A stretch of 64,000 nt of DNA from assembly GCA_965247665.1 (NCBI GenBank), contig CBDFHH010000004.1:310001-374000 (forward strand), written 5' to 3'. Below the pieces are notes generated by a model, which was not told where the DNA came from, searched no databases, and saw only the letters and a program-made list of their open reading frames with translations. The stretch is from CAUZWH01 sp965247665. GTDB lineage: Bacteria; Pseudomonadota; Alphaproteobacteria; SHVV01. This document shows positions 7,984 through 16,846 of the stretch, piece by piece; positions within the stretch are counted from its first letter, which is position 1, and every line of letters begins with the position of its first letter. The position numbers and the translations under genes were made by a program.

Positions 7984-8964
7984 ATGACGCGTACTCTGAC
8001 GATCGCTCTTGAAAGACTCGACCGCCATGCCCCCTTCTTTATGGGGACGGTGACACCGCCTGAGAGCATCGCGTTCAAGGCGCTCGAGGTCGGGGTCGGG
8101 TTCGATCCGGGACGTCGCGACGGCATCGACAGGCACGGCCGCATGTTCCGCGATCGCGAGTTCGATATCTGCGAGCAATCGCTGGCTTCGTACATCATGT
8201 CACGGAGCTGCAGCGACGAGTTCATCGCCACGCCCGTATTCCCGCGCCGACTGTTCAGCCAGAACTGCATGTTCGTCAACGTCGACGCCGGGATCGACAA
8301 GCCCACCGATCTCATCGGCAAGCGGGTCGGGGTGTGGTCGTTTCAAACCACCCTGTGTGTGTTGGCCAAGGGCGACCTCAAATCCGAATACGGCGTGCCC
8401 TGGCAGGAGATCAATTGGCATGTCCAATACCACGAGGAATTACCGTGGGCTGGTGAAGGGGTCTCGATTCAGAACATTCCCGAGGGCAAGGACGCCGGCC
8501 AGATGCTGGTCGAAGGTGAACTGGACGCGATGTTCCATCCGCTGCCGCCCTCTGCGGTGCTCGCCAATCCCGACCGGGTGCGCCGCCTATTCCCAGATGC
8601 TCGCGGCGAATCGCTCAAGCACTTCGCGAAATTGGGCTATTGCCCGATCATGCACTTGCTCGTATTTCCGCGCGATCTGGTCGAGGCCGACCCGTGGCTG
8701 CCGCGGGCGATGATCGACTGCTGGGAGGATGCCAAGCACAAGACGGTCGATTTCTACGAGGACCCGGGCTATTCGCTGCTGGTGTTTGCGCGCAACGAAT
8801 TCGAATGGCAGCGCGATACGTTGGGCGCCGATCTGTTTCCTTCCGGGCTCGCAGCCAACCGCGCCAGCCTCGAACGATTCATCGGTTACGTCGCCGACCA
8901 AAAATTGATCGACGAGCCCTTGCCGGTCGAGCAGCTGTTCCACGAATCGGTCCTCGACACCTGA
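7984..8964 (+). CDS. 4,5-dihydroxyphthalate decarboxylase-like protein (periplasmic-binding-protein fold)
   Basis: A 326-residue protein resembling Pht5, the 4,5-dihydroxyphthalate decarboxylase, which has the type-2 periplasmic-binding-protein fold. It starts MTRTLTIALER with no signal peptide, so it should be cytoplasmic. The family-like segment around residues 100-120 (DLIGKRVGVW) is clear. AAGGTGAGG precedes the ATG. It is divergent from three Rieske oxygenases, which fits a pathway of ring hydroxylation followed by decarboxylation. Many relatives are simply annotated as substrate-binding proteins, so the enzymatic role is inferred. Confidence 0.75.
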   Translation: MTRTLTIALERLDRHAPFFMGTVTPPESIAFKALEVGVGFDPGRRDGIDRHGRMFRDREFDICEQSLASYIMSRSCSDEFIATPVFPRRLFSQNCMFVNVDAGIDKPTDLIGKRVGVWSFQTTLCVLAKGDLKSEYGVPWQEINWHVQYHEELPWAGEGVSIQNIPEGKDAGQMLVEGELDAMFHPLPPSAVLANPDRVRRLFPDARGESLKHFAKLGYCPIMHLLVFPRDLVEADPWLPRAMIDCWEDAKHKTVDFYEDPGYSLLVFARNEFEWQRDTLGADLFPSGLAANRASLERFIGYVADQKLIDEPLPVEQLFHESVLDT

Positions 8965-8983
8965 GATCGGACAGCCACCGCCG

Positions 8984-10033
8984 ATGCCGAGCGCCGATCT
9001 CAACGTGCTTTGCTGGGAGGGCTACGACTATCCCGCGCTGCTCGAGCCGTTTGCTGCCGAACACGGCGTCACCGCCCGCGGCGAAGCCCATGTCTCGGAT
9101 GCCGGGACGGTCGCGCGCCTGATCGGCGGCGAAGCGCCGCAGTGGCAGGTGATCAATCTCAACAATCCTTTCGCCCGCGAGGTGCTCTATCCGCGCGGAC
9201 TGATCCAGGCGCTTGATGCTGAGCGCTTTCGTCCCCAGGTGCGGAAGTGGCTGCCCGAGTTCGCCGATCTCTACCGGTGGGCGGAGAGCGAAGACGGCGC
9301 CCTGATCGGGATTTGCCAGCGTTTTGGACCCTTCAACCTCGTCATCAACAGCGATCGCATCTCGCCGGCGACGGCTGAAGATGCCGGATTCAATCTCGCC
9401 GACGATCCCAGCCGCGCGGGCCGGTTCGGCATTCTCGACTACGACGACTTCAACATTTTCCACATCTGCATCGCAGCCGGCCTCGACCCCTTCACGCTGC
9501 TCGATGCCAAACAGTTGCAGCGCTTTGCCGAGACGGCGCGCCGCTGGTTCGACGGGGCCGCGTTGGTCACCGCCGACCATATCGCCATGAATCGTGTCCT
9601 GGTCGACGGCGATATCGATTTCTATCTGTCCGGTGGCGTGTTCAGTGCTTCGCCGGCACGGCTCGACGGTCACCGCAACGTGCAGGCGATCACGCCAAGC
9701 AGCGGGCCGATCGACGGGCGGGGTGGCATCGTGTTCGCTGAGGTGACCTCGGTGATGGCCGGCGAGAACGTGGTGTTGGCCGAAAACTTTCTCGCCTACC
9801 TGCTGCGGCCCGAGATTGCCGCCGCGGTCGCTCTGAGCGAAGGGACCGTCAACCCGGTGGTGCAGATGGCCGACCCCGACGTGATGGCCGCATTCGACAA
9901 GGAGCGCCTGGCGGCGATCCAGTGGGACACGCTCGAACAAGACATTGCCCGTTGCGCTCCCTATCGACGCGCTCCGAACCACGACGATCTGCATGACCGG
10001 CTGGTTCAGGCGAAATCGGGCGCGCACAGGTGA
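8984..10033 (+). CDS. PotD/PotF-like binding-protein-fold protein without signal peptide
   Basis: A 349-residue protein with the fold signature of polyamine-type extracellular binding proteins: the N-terminal strand LNVLCWEGYD, a middle segment with FGPFNLVINSDRIS, and the C-terminal helical region. No signal peptide or lipobox is present, and no ABC permease or ATPase gene is nearby. It starts 20 bases after the Pht5-like gene and is probably co-transcribed. It could be a cytoplasmic enzyme or sensor, or an exported protein with a mis-assigned start; no better upstream start exists because the previous gene ends there. Confidence 0.65.
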   Translation: MPSADLNVLCWEGYDYPALLEPFAAEHGVTARGEAHVSDAGTVARLIGGEAPQWQVINLNNPFAREVLYPRGLIQALDAERFRPQVRKWLPEFADLYRWAESEDGALIGICQRFGPFNLVINSDRISPATAEDAGFNLADDPSRAGRFGILDYDDFNIFHICIAAGLDPFTLLDAKQLQRFAETARRWFDGAALVTADHIAMNRVLVDGDIDFYLSGGVFSASPARLDGHRNVQAITPSSGPIDGRGGIVFAEVTSVMAGENVVLAENFLAYLLRPEIAAAVALSEGTVNPVVQMADPDVMAAFDKERLAAIQWDTLEQDIARCAPYRRAPNHDDLHDRLVQAKSGAHR

Positions 10034-10236
10034 TTCGGGCGAGGCGAAGGGAGGCTGCGCTTGCCTGGCGATCGCGCGCCAACGGTTATCCGACCGGTTT
10101 CGATGTGGCCGGCGAGCCGCCTTTCGTTATCGTCCCCCGATACGCGGCCGTCGCGGCAAACAACATCTCTCGAACTCTCGGTGGTCCGGGAGCGTGGGTC
10201 GATGGCTTCGCCGTCGCGCAGAACCGCACGATCGGT

Positions 10237-10506
10237 TTACGGTACGGGCGCGTCGGCAGCTCGCTGTAGCCGCGGCCCGGGAAAAGCACACTGGCTGCCG
10301 TCGAGATCGATGTCACCCGGTGCGCCGTCGTCGGCCGGCGCGGTAAGCGCGGCAATATGGCCGTTGGCGATGGCGATATCGGCGACGATCAGATCCTCGG
10401 CATCGGGTTCGAGCTCGGTTGGAGAGCTGTCCGGCAGCGCCAACGGGATGCGTACATTGCGAATCGTGAGCGTCGGACTCCCCCCGGTGAACCCTTTACT
10501 AAGCAT
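10237..10506 (-). pseudogene. N-terminal fragment of a cytosine-deaminase-like amidohydrolase
   Basis: From an ATG at 10506, which overlaps the preceding stop as in an operon, the reading shows the start of an amidohydrolase: LTIRNVRIPLALP, then DLIVADIAIANGHIAAL, then DIDLDGSQCAFPG, the segment that normally leads into the HxH metal site. The frame then turns to unrelated sequence and stops after 89 codons, so the catalytic barrel is missing. A protein of about 400 residues is expected. The downstream bases (10034-10236) hold only a vague second amidohydrolase-like stretch. Confidence 0.55.
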
Positions 10507-10850
10507 TGTCGGATTCGATCTCGACGAGCTGCGTCTTATACGCTTGGCGACCGATCGCGCCGGCCGCAACCCACTCGAACATCGGGTTGATGCGTAGATC
10601 ATCGCGGAATTGCCGGCGCAGCTCCGCTTCGATGTCGCTGACGTCGCCCTCCCCAACGCCTTCGCCGCAATAGGTACCGTCGGGAATGCGGGTGATCTCT
10701 CGTTGGCATAACCGGGCATTAAACAGATCGCCACGACCTCGATCCCGGGTTCGGCGAACAGCGCGACCGCAGCGTCGACGTCGTCCATGTCGAGCGACGT
10801 CACGACCGCACCTTCGGCGTTGATGTTACCTTCCCCTGTATTAGGGCCAC
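10499..10850 (-). pseudogene. remnant of a hydantoinase-A-like gene
   Basis: Reading leftwards from about 10850, one frame gives NAEGAVVTSLDMDDVDAAV followed by a stretch like the ATP-dependent hydantoinase/oxoprolinase (HyuA) segment ending in GYANE. At about 10709 the sense changes frame and continues for 70 codons to a stop at 10499. The relation to HyuA is by eye and moderate; the 70-codon tail is not recognised. With the adjoining deaminase fragment this looks like a lost operon for cyclic-amide breakdown. Confidence 0.4.
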
Positions 10851-10938
10851 GTCGTTTGAGAGTTTTCGGTTTTGATCGTAGCGCTCAAGGGCAGCTAAGC
10901 GGGGCCCTTGCGCAGCTCAAGCGAAGCTGCCCGTGTTG

Positions 10939-11366
10939 TCAGCCAGGCCGCCGGCGTTTGGTAGCCGAGGGCCGAATGCGGGTGTCGTAATGGCGGGTCA
11001 GGTTGATATAGCCGAACACATCGAGATCCCAGGTTTCGCGCCAGGTTTTTTCGTCGATTTCCGCGATCGTTCCGTTGGGAATGCCATCGGCGTTGTTGAC
11101 CGGGATGTCGGCGTCGCCGCAGGCCTCGGCCAAGGTGGCGAGGTTGGCGCTGAGGCCGAGATCAAGCGGGAAGATATCGACGCCGACGCGATACGCAGCC
11201 GGCAATTCCTGCTGAAGTTCCTTGAGCTCGCTGGCGGTTCGGGCGGCGAGGCAGAGATCGCGCCCCCTCGGCCGGCTGCTCGGCGATCGAGCGGCCGATG
11301 CCTTTCGACGCGACGGTGATCCCTGCTTTCCGACCTCCCAGGTCGAGGATTCCGCCCTCGTCGCAA
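10939..11366 (-). pseudogene. short-chain dehydrogenase/reductase, truncated and frameshifted
   Basis: The N-terminal Rossmann part is readable from the ATG at 11366 (LDLGGRKAGITVASKGIGRS). Around 11270, in a GGGGG run, the frame must shift to continue as DLCLAARTASELKELQ, PVNNADGIPNG (an altered NNAG motif) and DVFGYINLTRHY. A stop follows at 10939, before the catalytic YxxxK. The remaining protein is about 140 residues against about 250 expected. The damaged glycine motif, frameshift and early stop together make a functional enzyme unlikely. Confidence 0.75.
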
Positions 11367-11469
11367 GTCCCGATGTTACCCCGAGCAGGTAGCTGGATAG
11401 CACATAACGCAAGGCCCGCGCCGCCGCCGTCGTGCTAAGCTTTGCCGTCCAAATACGAGGGAGGACAGC

Positions 11470-11766
11470 ATGGCAAAAGCATATTGGGTATCCGCCTATC
11501 ACTCGGTCTCAAACCCGGATGCGCTGGCGGAGTACGCCAAGCTGGCGGGGCCGGCGGTCGCGGCGGCTGGCGGCAAGATGCTGGCGCGCGGCGGGCGCGT
11601 TCAGGCCTACGAGGCCGGTAAAGAGGAGCGCACCGTAATCATCGAGTTCGAGAGTTTCGACGCTGCGGTCGCGGCCCACGCCAGCGAGGGCTACCAGGCT
11701 GCACTGGCCGCACTCGGGACCGACTCGGTGGTGCGCGATCTCCGAATCGTCGAAGGGGTCGACTAG
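11470..11766 (+). CDS. DUF1330 family protein
   Basis: A 98-residue protein with the dimeric alpha-beta barrel pattern of DUF1330: the N-terminal YWVSAYHSVSNPDALAEYA, the conserved GG near residue 35, RTVIIEFESFDAAVAAH in the middle and a late YQAAL segment. GAGGGAGGA precedes the ATG. The family has no firm biochemical function. The next gene, an isocitrate-lyase-family enzyme, starts six bases after its stop, so the two are likely co-transcribed. Confidence 0.9.
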   Translation: MAKAYWVSAYHSVSNPDALAEYAKLAGPAVAAAGGKMLARGGRVQAYEAGKEERTVIIEFESFDAAVAAHASEGYQAALAALGTDSVVRDLRIVEGVD

Positions 11767-11772
11767 CGCCAC

Positions 11773-12645
11773 ATGACGCGGGTGGCCGAGAGCCCGGCGG
11801 CAATACTACGCCGGCTGATTGCCTCCGGCGCCGTGGCGGCGCCGAGCGCGTTCGACGCAACTTCCGCGCGCTTGATTGCCGATGCCGGGTTCGACTGCGC
11901 CCACGCCAGCGGCGGTTCGATCGCCCGCAGTTTGGGATTCCCCGATCTCGGTCTGGTCGATCTCGGCGAGATGACCGATCGTATCGCGTCGATCGTCGAA
12001 ACGGCCGGTATCCCGGTGGTGGCCGATGCCGATACCGGCTACGGCAACGCCCTCAATGTGCGCCGCACCGTGCGGCAATTCGAACGCGCGGGTGTCGCCG
12101 GGCTGCACCTCGAGGATCAGGACTTTCCCAAGCGTTGCGGGCTCTATGACAACCTTGCGGTGATCCCCGTTGGCGAGATGTGCGGCAAGATAAAAGCCGC
12201 GATTGACGCCCGCGCCGACGACGATCTCGTGATCATCGCTCGAACCGACGCGCTTAAAGTGGAGGGGTTCGACGCCGCCGTGGCGAGGGCTCGGGCTTAT
12301 CTGACGGCCGGCGCCGACATGGTGTTCGTCGAAGCTATCGACGCGGTCGACGACATTGTACGGCTGGCCGCGGCGGTCCCCGAACCGAAGCTGTTCAACA
12401 CCGGCGCCGGCGGCGAAGAGTTGGCCATGCCGCTGGCCGAATTCGAGCGCCTGGGCTATCGCCTGTTTCTCTACCCGGCCGACCTACAGCGTGCGGCAAT
12501 CCGCGCGATGACCGATGTGCTGGCGGCGATCAAACGCGATGGCCACAGCGCAGCCCTGAAGAACCGGCTGGCATCGGCCGACGAGCGCGACGGGCTGGTC
12601 GACATCGAGAGCTACTTCGCGCTAAGCGAGCGCTATCGGGCGTGA
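11773..12645 (+). CDS. isocitrate lyase / phosphoenolpyruvate mutase family protein
   Basis: A 290-residue TIM-barrel enzyme of the oxaloacetate decarboxylase / 2-methylisocitrate lyase group. Visible signatures are the substrate-Mg segment VVADADTGYGN near residue 80, HLEDQ near residue 113, the catalytic loop PKRCG and IIARTDA near residue 155. The KRCG loop favours C-C bond cleavage of an isocitrate-like substrate over phosphonate chemistry. It forms a small operon with the DUF1330 gene. The exact substrate is open, as no prpC or prpD is nearby. Confidence 0.88.
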   Translation: MTRVAESPAAILRRLIASGAVAAPSAFDATSARLIADAGFDCAHASGGSIARSLGFPDLGLVDLGEMTDRIASIVETAGIPVVADADTGYGNALNVRRTVRQFERAGVAGLHLEDQDFPKRCGLYDNLAVIPVGEMCGKIKAAIDARADDDLVIIARTDALKVEGFDAAVARARAYLTAGADMVFVEAIDAVDDIVRLAAAVPEPKLFNTGAGGEELAMPLAEFERLGYRLFLYPADLQRAAIRAMTDVLAAIKRDGHSAALKNRLASADERDGLVDIESYFALSERYRA

Positions 12646-12663
12646 GCAGCAGCGCGCGAGAGG

Positions 12664-13683
12664 TCAGGATCCGCTGAGGCGATAGCGGTCCAAACCGTCG
12701 CTACCGGATTCGCGCACTACCATGCCGCGGCCGCGCAGATAGTTGAGATGGCTTAGCGTTTCGCCGATCGCGAGGTAGAGGTTCGTCGAGTCCAAACTCC
12801 GGTTGAACATTGTCGGCACCAGTTCGGCGGCGGTTTGCGGGTGCGCGCAGGCATCGTGCAGAACCGCGAGCCGTTCCTCGTGGTGGCGAGTCAACGAGGC
12901 AAGGCGTTGTGCAAGGCCGCGGTATGGCAACAGGTGAGAGGGCAGCACCAGCGTATCCGGCCGGAGGTGGTCGAACTTGGCAAACGAAGTGAGGTACTCG
13001 TCGAGCGGATCGGCTTCGGGCTCGCTGACATAGACCCCGATATTAGGGGTGATTTTCGCGAGCAGATGATCTCCACCGATGATGGTCCCGAGCTCGGCGC
13101 AATGGAGGCAGGCGTGCTCCGGCGAATGACCCCTTCCGACGATGACTTCCCAGCCATGTTCTCCAATAGCGATCTTGTCGCCGTCGCGGATGCGCCGGTG
13201 TGTGTTGGGCAGCGGCGACCACTCCCGATCGTCGACGTTGCGCAGCCGCTCGAGGCTGTCTTCGTCGACGCCGGCGCGCCGGTAGAACTGCACGGTCGGC
13301 TCGGTGGCGCCGGGCGCGTCGAGCCCCATCATGCGGCCGAACAGCCATTCGCTGCGCGACATCCAAAGCTCGATGCCCAGCCGTTCGACCAGCCAACCGG
13401 CGAGGCCGCAATGATCGGGGTGGAAATGAGTCACGATCAAGCGGGTGATGGGTTTGTCCTCGAGCGCGCGCGCGAAAATCTCCTCCCACATGCCGCGCAC
13501 CATACCGGTGCTAAAGCCGGTATCGATCAGCGTCCAACCATCGCCGTCGGCGATCAGCCACAGATTGATGTGGTCAAGCTGGTAGGGCAACGGCAAACGG
13601 ATCCAGCGCATCGCATCGTCGATCACGGCAACCTCGCCGAATTCAGGCGCTTCGGAGAACGGGTAATCGAGTTCGGGGTCCAC
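12664..13683 (-). CDS. metallo-beta-lactamase-fold hydrolase
   Basis: A 339-residue protein with the metal-binding HFHPDH motif (around residue 96), preceded by the LIDTGF strand and followed by GRGHSPEHACL and GGDHLL, which carry the further metal ligands. A C-terminal helical domain with a winged-helix-like end is typical of the glyoxalase-II/LACTB2-like branch. The GTG start at 13683 is preceded by AGGAG seven bases away. It is divergent from a flavin monooxygenase gene. The substrate is unknown; a thioester or ester is likely for this branch. Confidence 0.88.
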   Translation of the reverse strand: MDPELDYPFSEAPEFGEVAVIDDAMRWIRLPLPYQLDHINLWLIADGDGWTLIDTGFSTGMVRGMWEEIFARALEDKPITRLIVTHFHPDHCGLAGWLVERLGIELWMSRSEWLFGRMMGLDAPGATEPTVQFYRRAGVDEDSLERLRNVDDREWSPLPNTHRRIRDGDKIAIGEHGWEVIVGRGHSPEHACLHCAELGTIIGGDHLLAKITPNIGVYVSEPEADPLDEYLTSFAKFDHLRPDTLVLPSHLLPYRGLAQRLASLTRHHEERLAVLHDACAHPQTAAELVPTMFNRSLDSTNLYLAIGETLSHLNYLRGRGMVVRESGSDGLDRYRLSGS

Positions 13684-13972
13684 GTGATGCTCCTGCTACT
13701 CCGGGCAGGGCGCGAGTGTCCCACGTGCGATCTCGTGCCGAAAGGGGTGCGGCGCCCGTTGGGGGTCTTTGAAGGCGCGTCGGGCCCGGCGGTTTTGGAT
13801 TGAGTGATCGGGGGAGAGATCGGGGGGTGGTGACGCCGCCCCCGGTCGCGCGGTCCGCCTATCGTCCCAACCGGGTGGAGACGGCAGCGACGGCGGTCAC
13901 CGCGGCCTGAGCGGTAATGGAGGCGCGACCGCTGATCCGATAAGCTCGCCGCGGATTTTGAGAGGCTTCTCG

Positions 13973-14992
13973 ATGACCGACACCAGCGTGGGCGGCCCAT
14001 TCGCTGACATGTGGTACGGCCTGCAATTGCACGGCAACCTCGATTTGGAGCTTTATCCCGAGATCGCCCGACGTGCCGAGGCATACGGTTTTGCCGACGT
14101 CGCGGTACATGATGCGCCGCTCCGGCGGCCGTGCTGGCCGCTGTTGTGCGATATCGCACGCGCGACCTCGAAAGTAATGGTGAGCCCCGACGTCACCCAC
14201 CCCTGGTTCCAGCAGCCGATCGTGATCGCCATGAATATGGCCCACCTCGACGAACTGTCGGGCGGCCGGGCATTGCTCGGGATCGGCCGCGGATCGATGT
14301 ACAACTTCGTGCGCATGCGAGATCCCTCGACGCTGGTCGGCCTGGAGGAAGCGGTCAAAGTGATCCAGATATTGCTCGGCGGAGAGCGCGCGGAGTTCGA
14401 AGGCGAAGTGTTCGGGCTCGGCCCCGGCCCCGGCCTGATGTTCGGATCACGGCGCAAGCTGCCGGTTCATTTCGGCACCCACGGTAAGAAAGGCGTGCGA
14501 CTCGCCGTGCGCATCGCTGACGGGGTGCGCGTTGCCGGGCAATGGGCGACGGGCTACATGGAGCTGGTTCGGCAATGGGCCGAGGAGGCTGCCGCGGAGT
14601 CCGGCCGCGATCTATCCGGCTTCGAGCTGATCACGGAAAACTGGACCTACTTGCATCCCGACCGCGAGCTGGCCCGCCGTGAGGCGCGGCGTCTGGTCGC
14701 GAACTTCCTGCCCCATCTCGGCTTCATGAACGAGTTCTACGGGGTCGCTGCCGACGAGGTCGAAGCGGCGCAAGCGGCCAGCGTTCACGGCGACGCCGAG
14801 GCGCTGAGTCGGATCCGCGACGAGACCATCGATCTGTTCATGGCGGCCGGTGACGCCGAGGATTTGCGCAAGGGGCTCGACCGTTGGCAGGCCGCCGGCT
14901 TCCACGCGGTTTCCTTCTCCGGCGCTTTGGGCCCCGACACCCTGATCGCCCTCGATATGATCGGCGACGAGGTGGCCCGGCGCCGGGGCTGA
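13973..14992 (+). CDS. luciferase-like (LLM class) flavin-dependent oxidoreductase
   Basis: A 339-residue bacterial-luciferase-family protein. Family segments are GRALLGIGRG near residue 100, the following FVRMRDPSTLVGLEEAVKV helix and PVHFGTHGKKGVRLA near residue 165. Members use reduced FMN or F420 to oxidise or reduce a small substrate. The ATG at 13973 has GAGAGG seven bases upstream and is preferred over a TTG at 13958. The 289 bases between it and the divergent hydrolase contain no gene I can support. Confidence 0.88.
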   Translation: MTDTSVGGPFADMWYGLQLHGNLDLELYPEIARRAEAYGFADVAVHDAPLRRPCWPLLCDIARATSKVMVSPDVTHPWFQQPIVIAMNMAHLDELSGGRALLGIGRGSMYNFVRMRDPSTLVGLEEAVKVIQILLGGERAEFEGEVFGLGPGPGLMFGSRRKLPVHFGTHGKKGVRLAVRIADGVRVAGQWATGYMELVRQWAEEAAAESGRDLSGFELITENWTYLHPDRELARREARRLVANFLPHLGFMNEFYGVAADEVEAAQAASVHGDAEALSRIRDETIDLFMAAGDAEDLRKGLDRWQAAGFHAVSFSGALGPDTLIALDMIGDEVARRRG

Positions 14993-15108
14993 TCGAGCCC
15001 CGCCGAGAACAGCCGGCCCTGGGCGGTTGCATCGGTCTAAAGCTCGCAACTTCGCGCCGGGGCTGTCGATCATTTAACGGCGAGCTTTGCCGCCGACGCC
15101 GGCGACCG

Positions 15109-15625
15109 CTATTTGACCGAGACACATATAAAGGGGGCGAGGCGGCTGATCTTGTGGGAAACGCTGCCGACCGGCAAGCCCTTGAGGTCGAGGCCGCGGC
15201 TGCCCATGACGATGAGATCGCCATCGATTTCATCTGAGCGGCTCAGGATCGCATCGGCCGAGCTACCTTTTCCGAGTGATTTGGTGATGGTGGCGGCGCC
15301 GCGATCGGCGATCTGCTCAGCGTGGTCCAGGGCGTGCGCACCGATTTGGTCGAGAATCTCATCGGGGATCGGCGGTTAGCGGCACGTAGGCCATCGGCAT
15401 CGCCGCCGAGGCGATCGCCGTGCCGCTGTTCTCGATATCGGCGATCCGGTCGATCGGCCCCACCGGCACCTGGTTGTGTTCGGCGATGGTGTAAACGGTA
15501 CCTGGCGCGGCCTCGCGCAGCAGCACGTGGAACATTGTCAGATCGGCTCGGTACTTCGCAGCCCGGTCGCCGGCGAGGATGACCGCCTTGATCGCGTGCT
15601 CGGAACCATCTGTCGCAGCGAACAT
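15109..15625 (-). pseudogene. universal stress protein (UspA), frameshifted
   Basis: From the ATG at 15625 (with AGAGG upstream) the frame gives FAATDGSEHAIKAV and continues to a stop at 15359. At about 15363, beside CCCC, a one-base shift restores the rest without gaps: DEILDQIGAHALDHA, then the nucleotide-binding end with VMGSRG and GSVSHK, stopping at 15109. One indel therefore separates it from a normal protein of about 170 residues. The N-terminus also lacks the usual first few residues. It could be a sequencing error rather than a true mutation. Confidence 0.8.
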
Positions 15626-15856
15626 CGTCGCCTCTCTTGTTCGTGGCTCATCATGGCGCCGCGGCGAGGGATTCGCGTTGCGGTAGATCATCGATCCGGT
15701 CATTCCCGGCGGGTGCGAATGTGCCGCCACGGCGCCCAGGGAGCGCGAATACGTCGCCGCGTGCGGAAAACGGCGCAGGCGTCGGCAAGTTGCTCCAACG
15801 GCGGGGAGATGACGGACGACGATCTCGTTTGTCGCGGCCACGAAACCGAGCCTATG

Positions 15857-15933
15857 TGGCGCGCCCGGCAGGACTCGAACCTGCGACCCCTTGATTAGGA
15901 ATCAAGTGCTCTATCCGGCTGAGCTACGGGCGC
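15857..15933 (-). tRNA. tRNA-Arg (anticodon CCT)
   Basis: Read on the minus strand this is a full cloverleaf of 77 bases: acceptor GCGCCCG pairing with CGGGCGC, a D arm with GCTCAGC, the anticodon stem CTTGA/TCAAG with loop TTCCTAA, the T arm GCAGG-TTCGAGT-CCTGC, and an encoded CCA. The loop gives anticodon CCT, which reads AGG. No integrase or attachment duplication was seen beside it. Confidence 0.96.
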
Positions 15934-16203
15934 TCAGGCACTTTCTACGCCCCTTTTCGGCCTGCTCCAAATAACCGACAATCGGCGCCGAAGCACCCGG
16001 CGGAGCCGACGCCGGCGGTCATCGCCGACCATCCTGATCGCAAGCTTTGCGCGATCGCCGCCACCCCTTTGCTGGGCTTGCCATGGCGCCGTAGCTGGTG
16101 CCGGTGGCACCGCGAACGCCGACGGCTAGGCTAGGCGCAGATCATTGCGGTGCGGCGCAACGCGAAACCCCGTTCAACCAGCGATAATGCGGGTTGGTGA
16201 GCG

Positions 16204-16740
16204 TCACCGCCCGAAAACCACGTTGAACGGGATAGAGTAGTAGGCGCTGATGCTGTTGGCTCCGGGATTGTCGTCGTCGATACCGGCGTTGGAGGTGTGG
16301 CTGATGGCGAGGGCGACGCGCGAGCGGTCGCCGAAGCGATAGGCGATTTCAAGCCGCGATTGGAACTCGACCGACGAACCGAGATCCTTGCCGCTGCCAT
16401 TGCTGTAATAGCCCACCGCGAAGCTTGGGGTGGTGACGATGCGCCTGCCCCAGTATATGTCGAGCAGGACGCCGGCATAGCCGTACAGCGCCGAGTCGGT
16501 TGTCACCATCAGACCGGAGAACGGACGCACCAACCAGAGATCCCAATCCGAGCGGTACTCCAAGCGAAACTCGGTTGCGCCGTCGTCGTCGTCATAGTCG
16601 AAGTAACCGAGCCCAACCGTGAGGAAATCCGGATCGTCGGCCAGCGCCGGCTGCGACCACGGCAGCATCGCGAGCGCCGCCATTGCGGCCCACATGGTGG
16701 GTTTCCGCCGCCTGCTCTGAATCCACCTCATCAAACCCAT
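16204..16740 (-). CDS. PagL-like lipid A 3-O-deacylase (acyloxyacyl hydrolase family)
   Basis: A 178-residue outer-membrane beta-barrel protein. The signal peptide ends at ALA near residue 35, and alternating aromatic strands follow. The C-terminal signature SHTSNAG then NPG contains the catalytic His and Ser of PagL, and the chain ends in an aromatic strand as barrel proteins do. The family removes the 3-O-linked acyl chain from lipid A in the outer membrane. The ATG at 16740 follows GGGGAAGGGG; earlier codons lack family sequence. Loops are rich in Asp (DYDDDDG near the mature N-terminus). Confidence 0.82.
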   Translation of the reverse strand: MGLMRWIQSRRRKPTMWAAMAALAMLPWSQPALADDPDFLTVGLGYFDYDDDDGATEFRLEYRSDWDLWLVRPFSGLMVTTDSALYGYAGVLLDIYWGRRIVTTPSFAVGYYSNGSGKDLGSSVEFQSRLEIAYRFGDRSRVALAISHTSNAGIDDDNPGANSISAYYSIPFNVVFGR

Positions 16741-16846
16741 GCTTCGCCCCTTCCCCGCGCTCGCGGCAGCGAGTCTAGTGGAAATTGAGGGATGTGAACA
16801 AACCCGCGTCATCCGGCGGTCTCGGCGGCGTGGTATGATCGCCGAT

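Noticed and set aside
10030..10269. 79-codon plus-strand open frame overlapping the PotD-like stop
   Set aside because: No family resemblance and it lies opposite the decayed amidohydrolase region.
15857..15933. tRNA-Arg as an integration site
   Set aside because: No integrase gene and no repeated tRNA end were found nearby.
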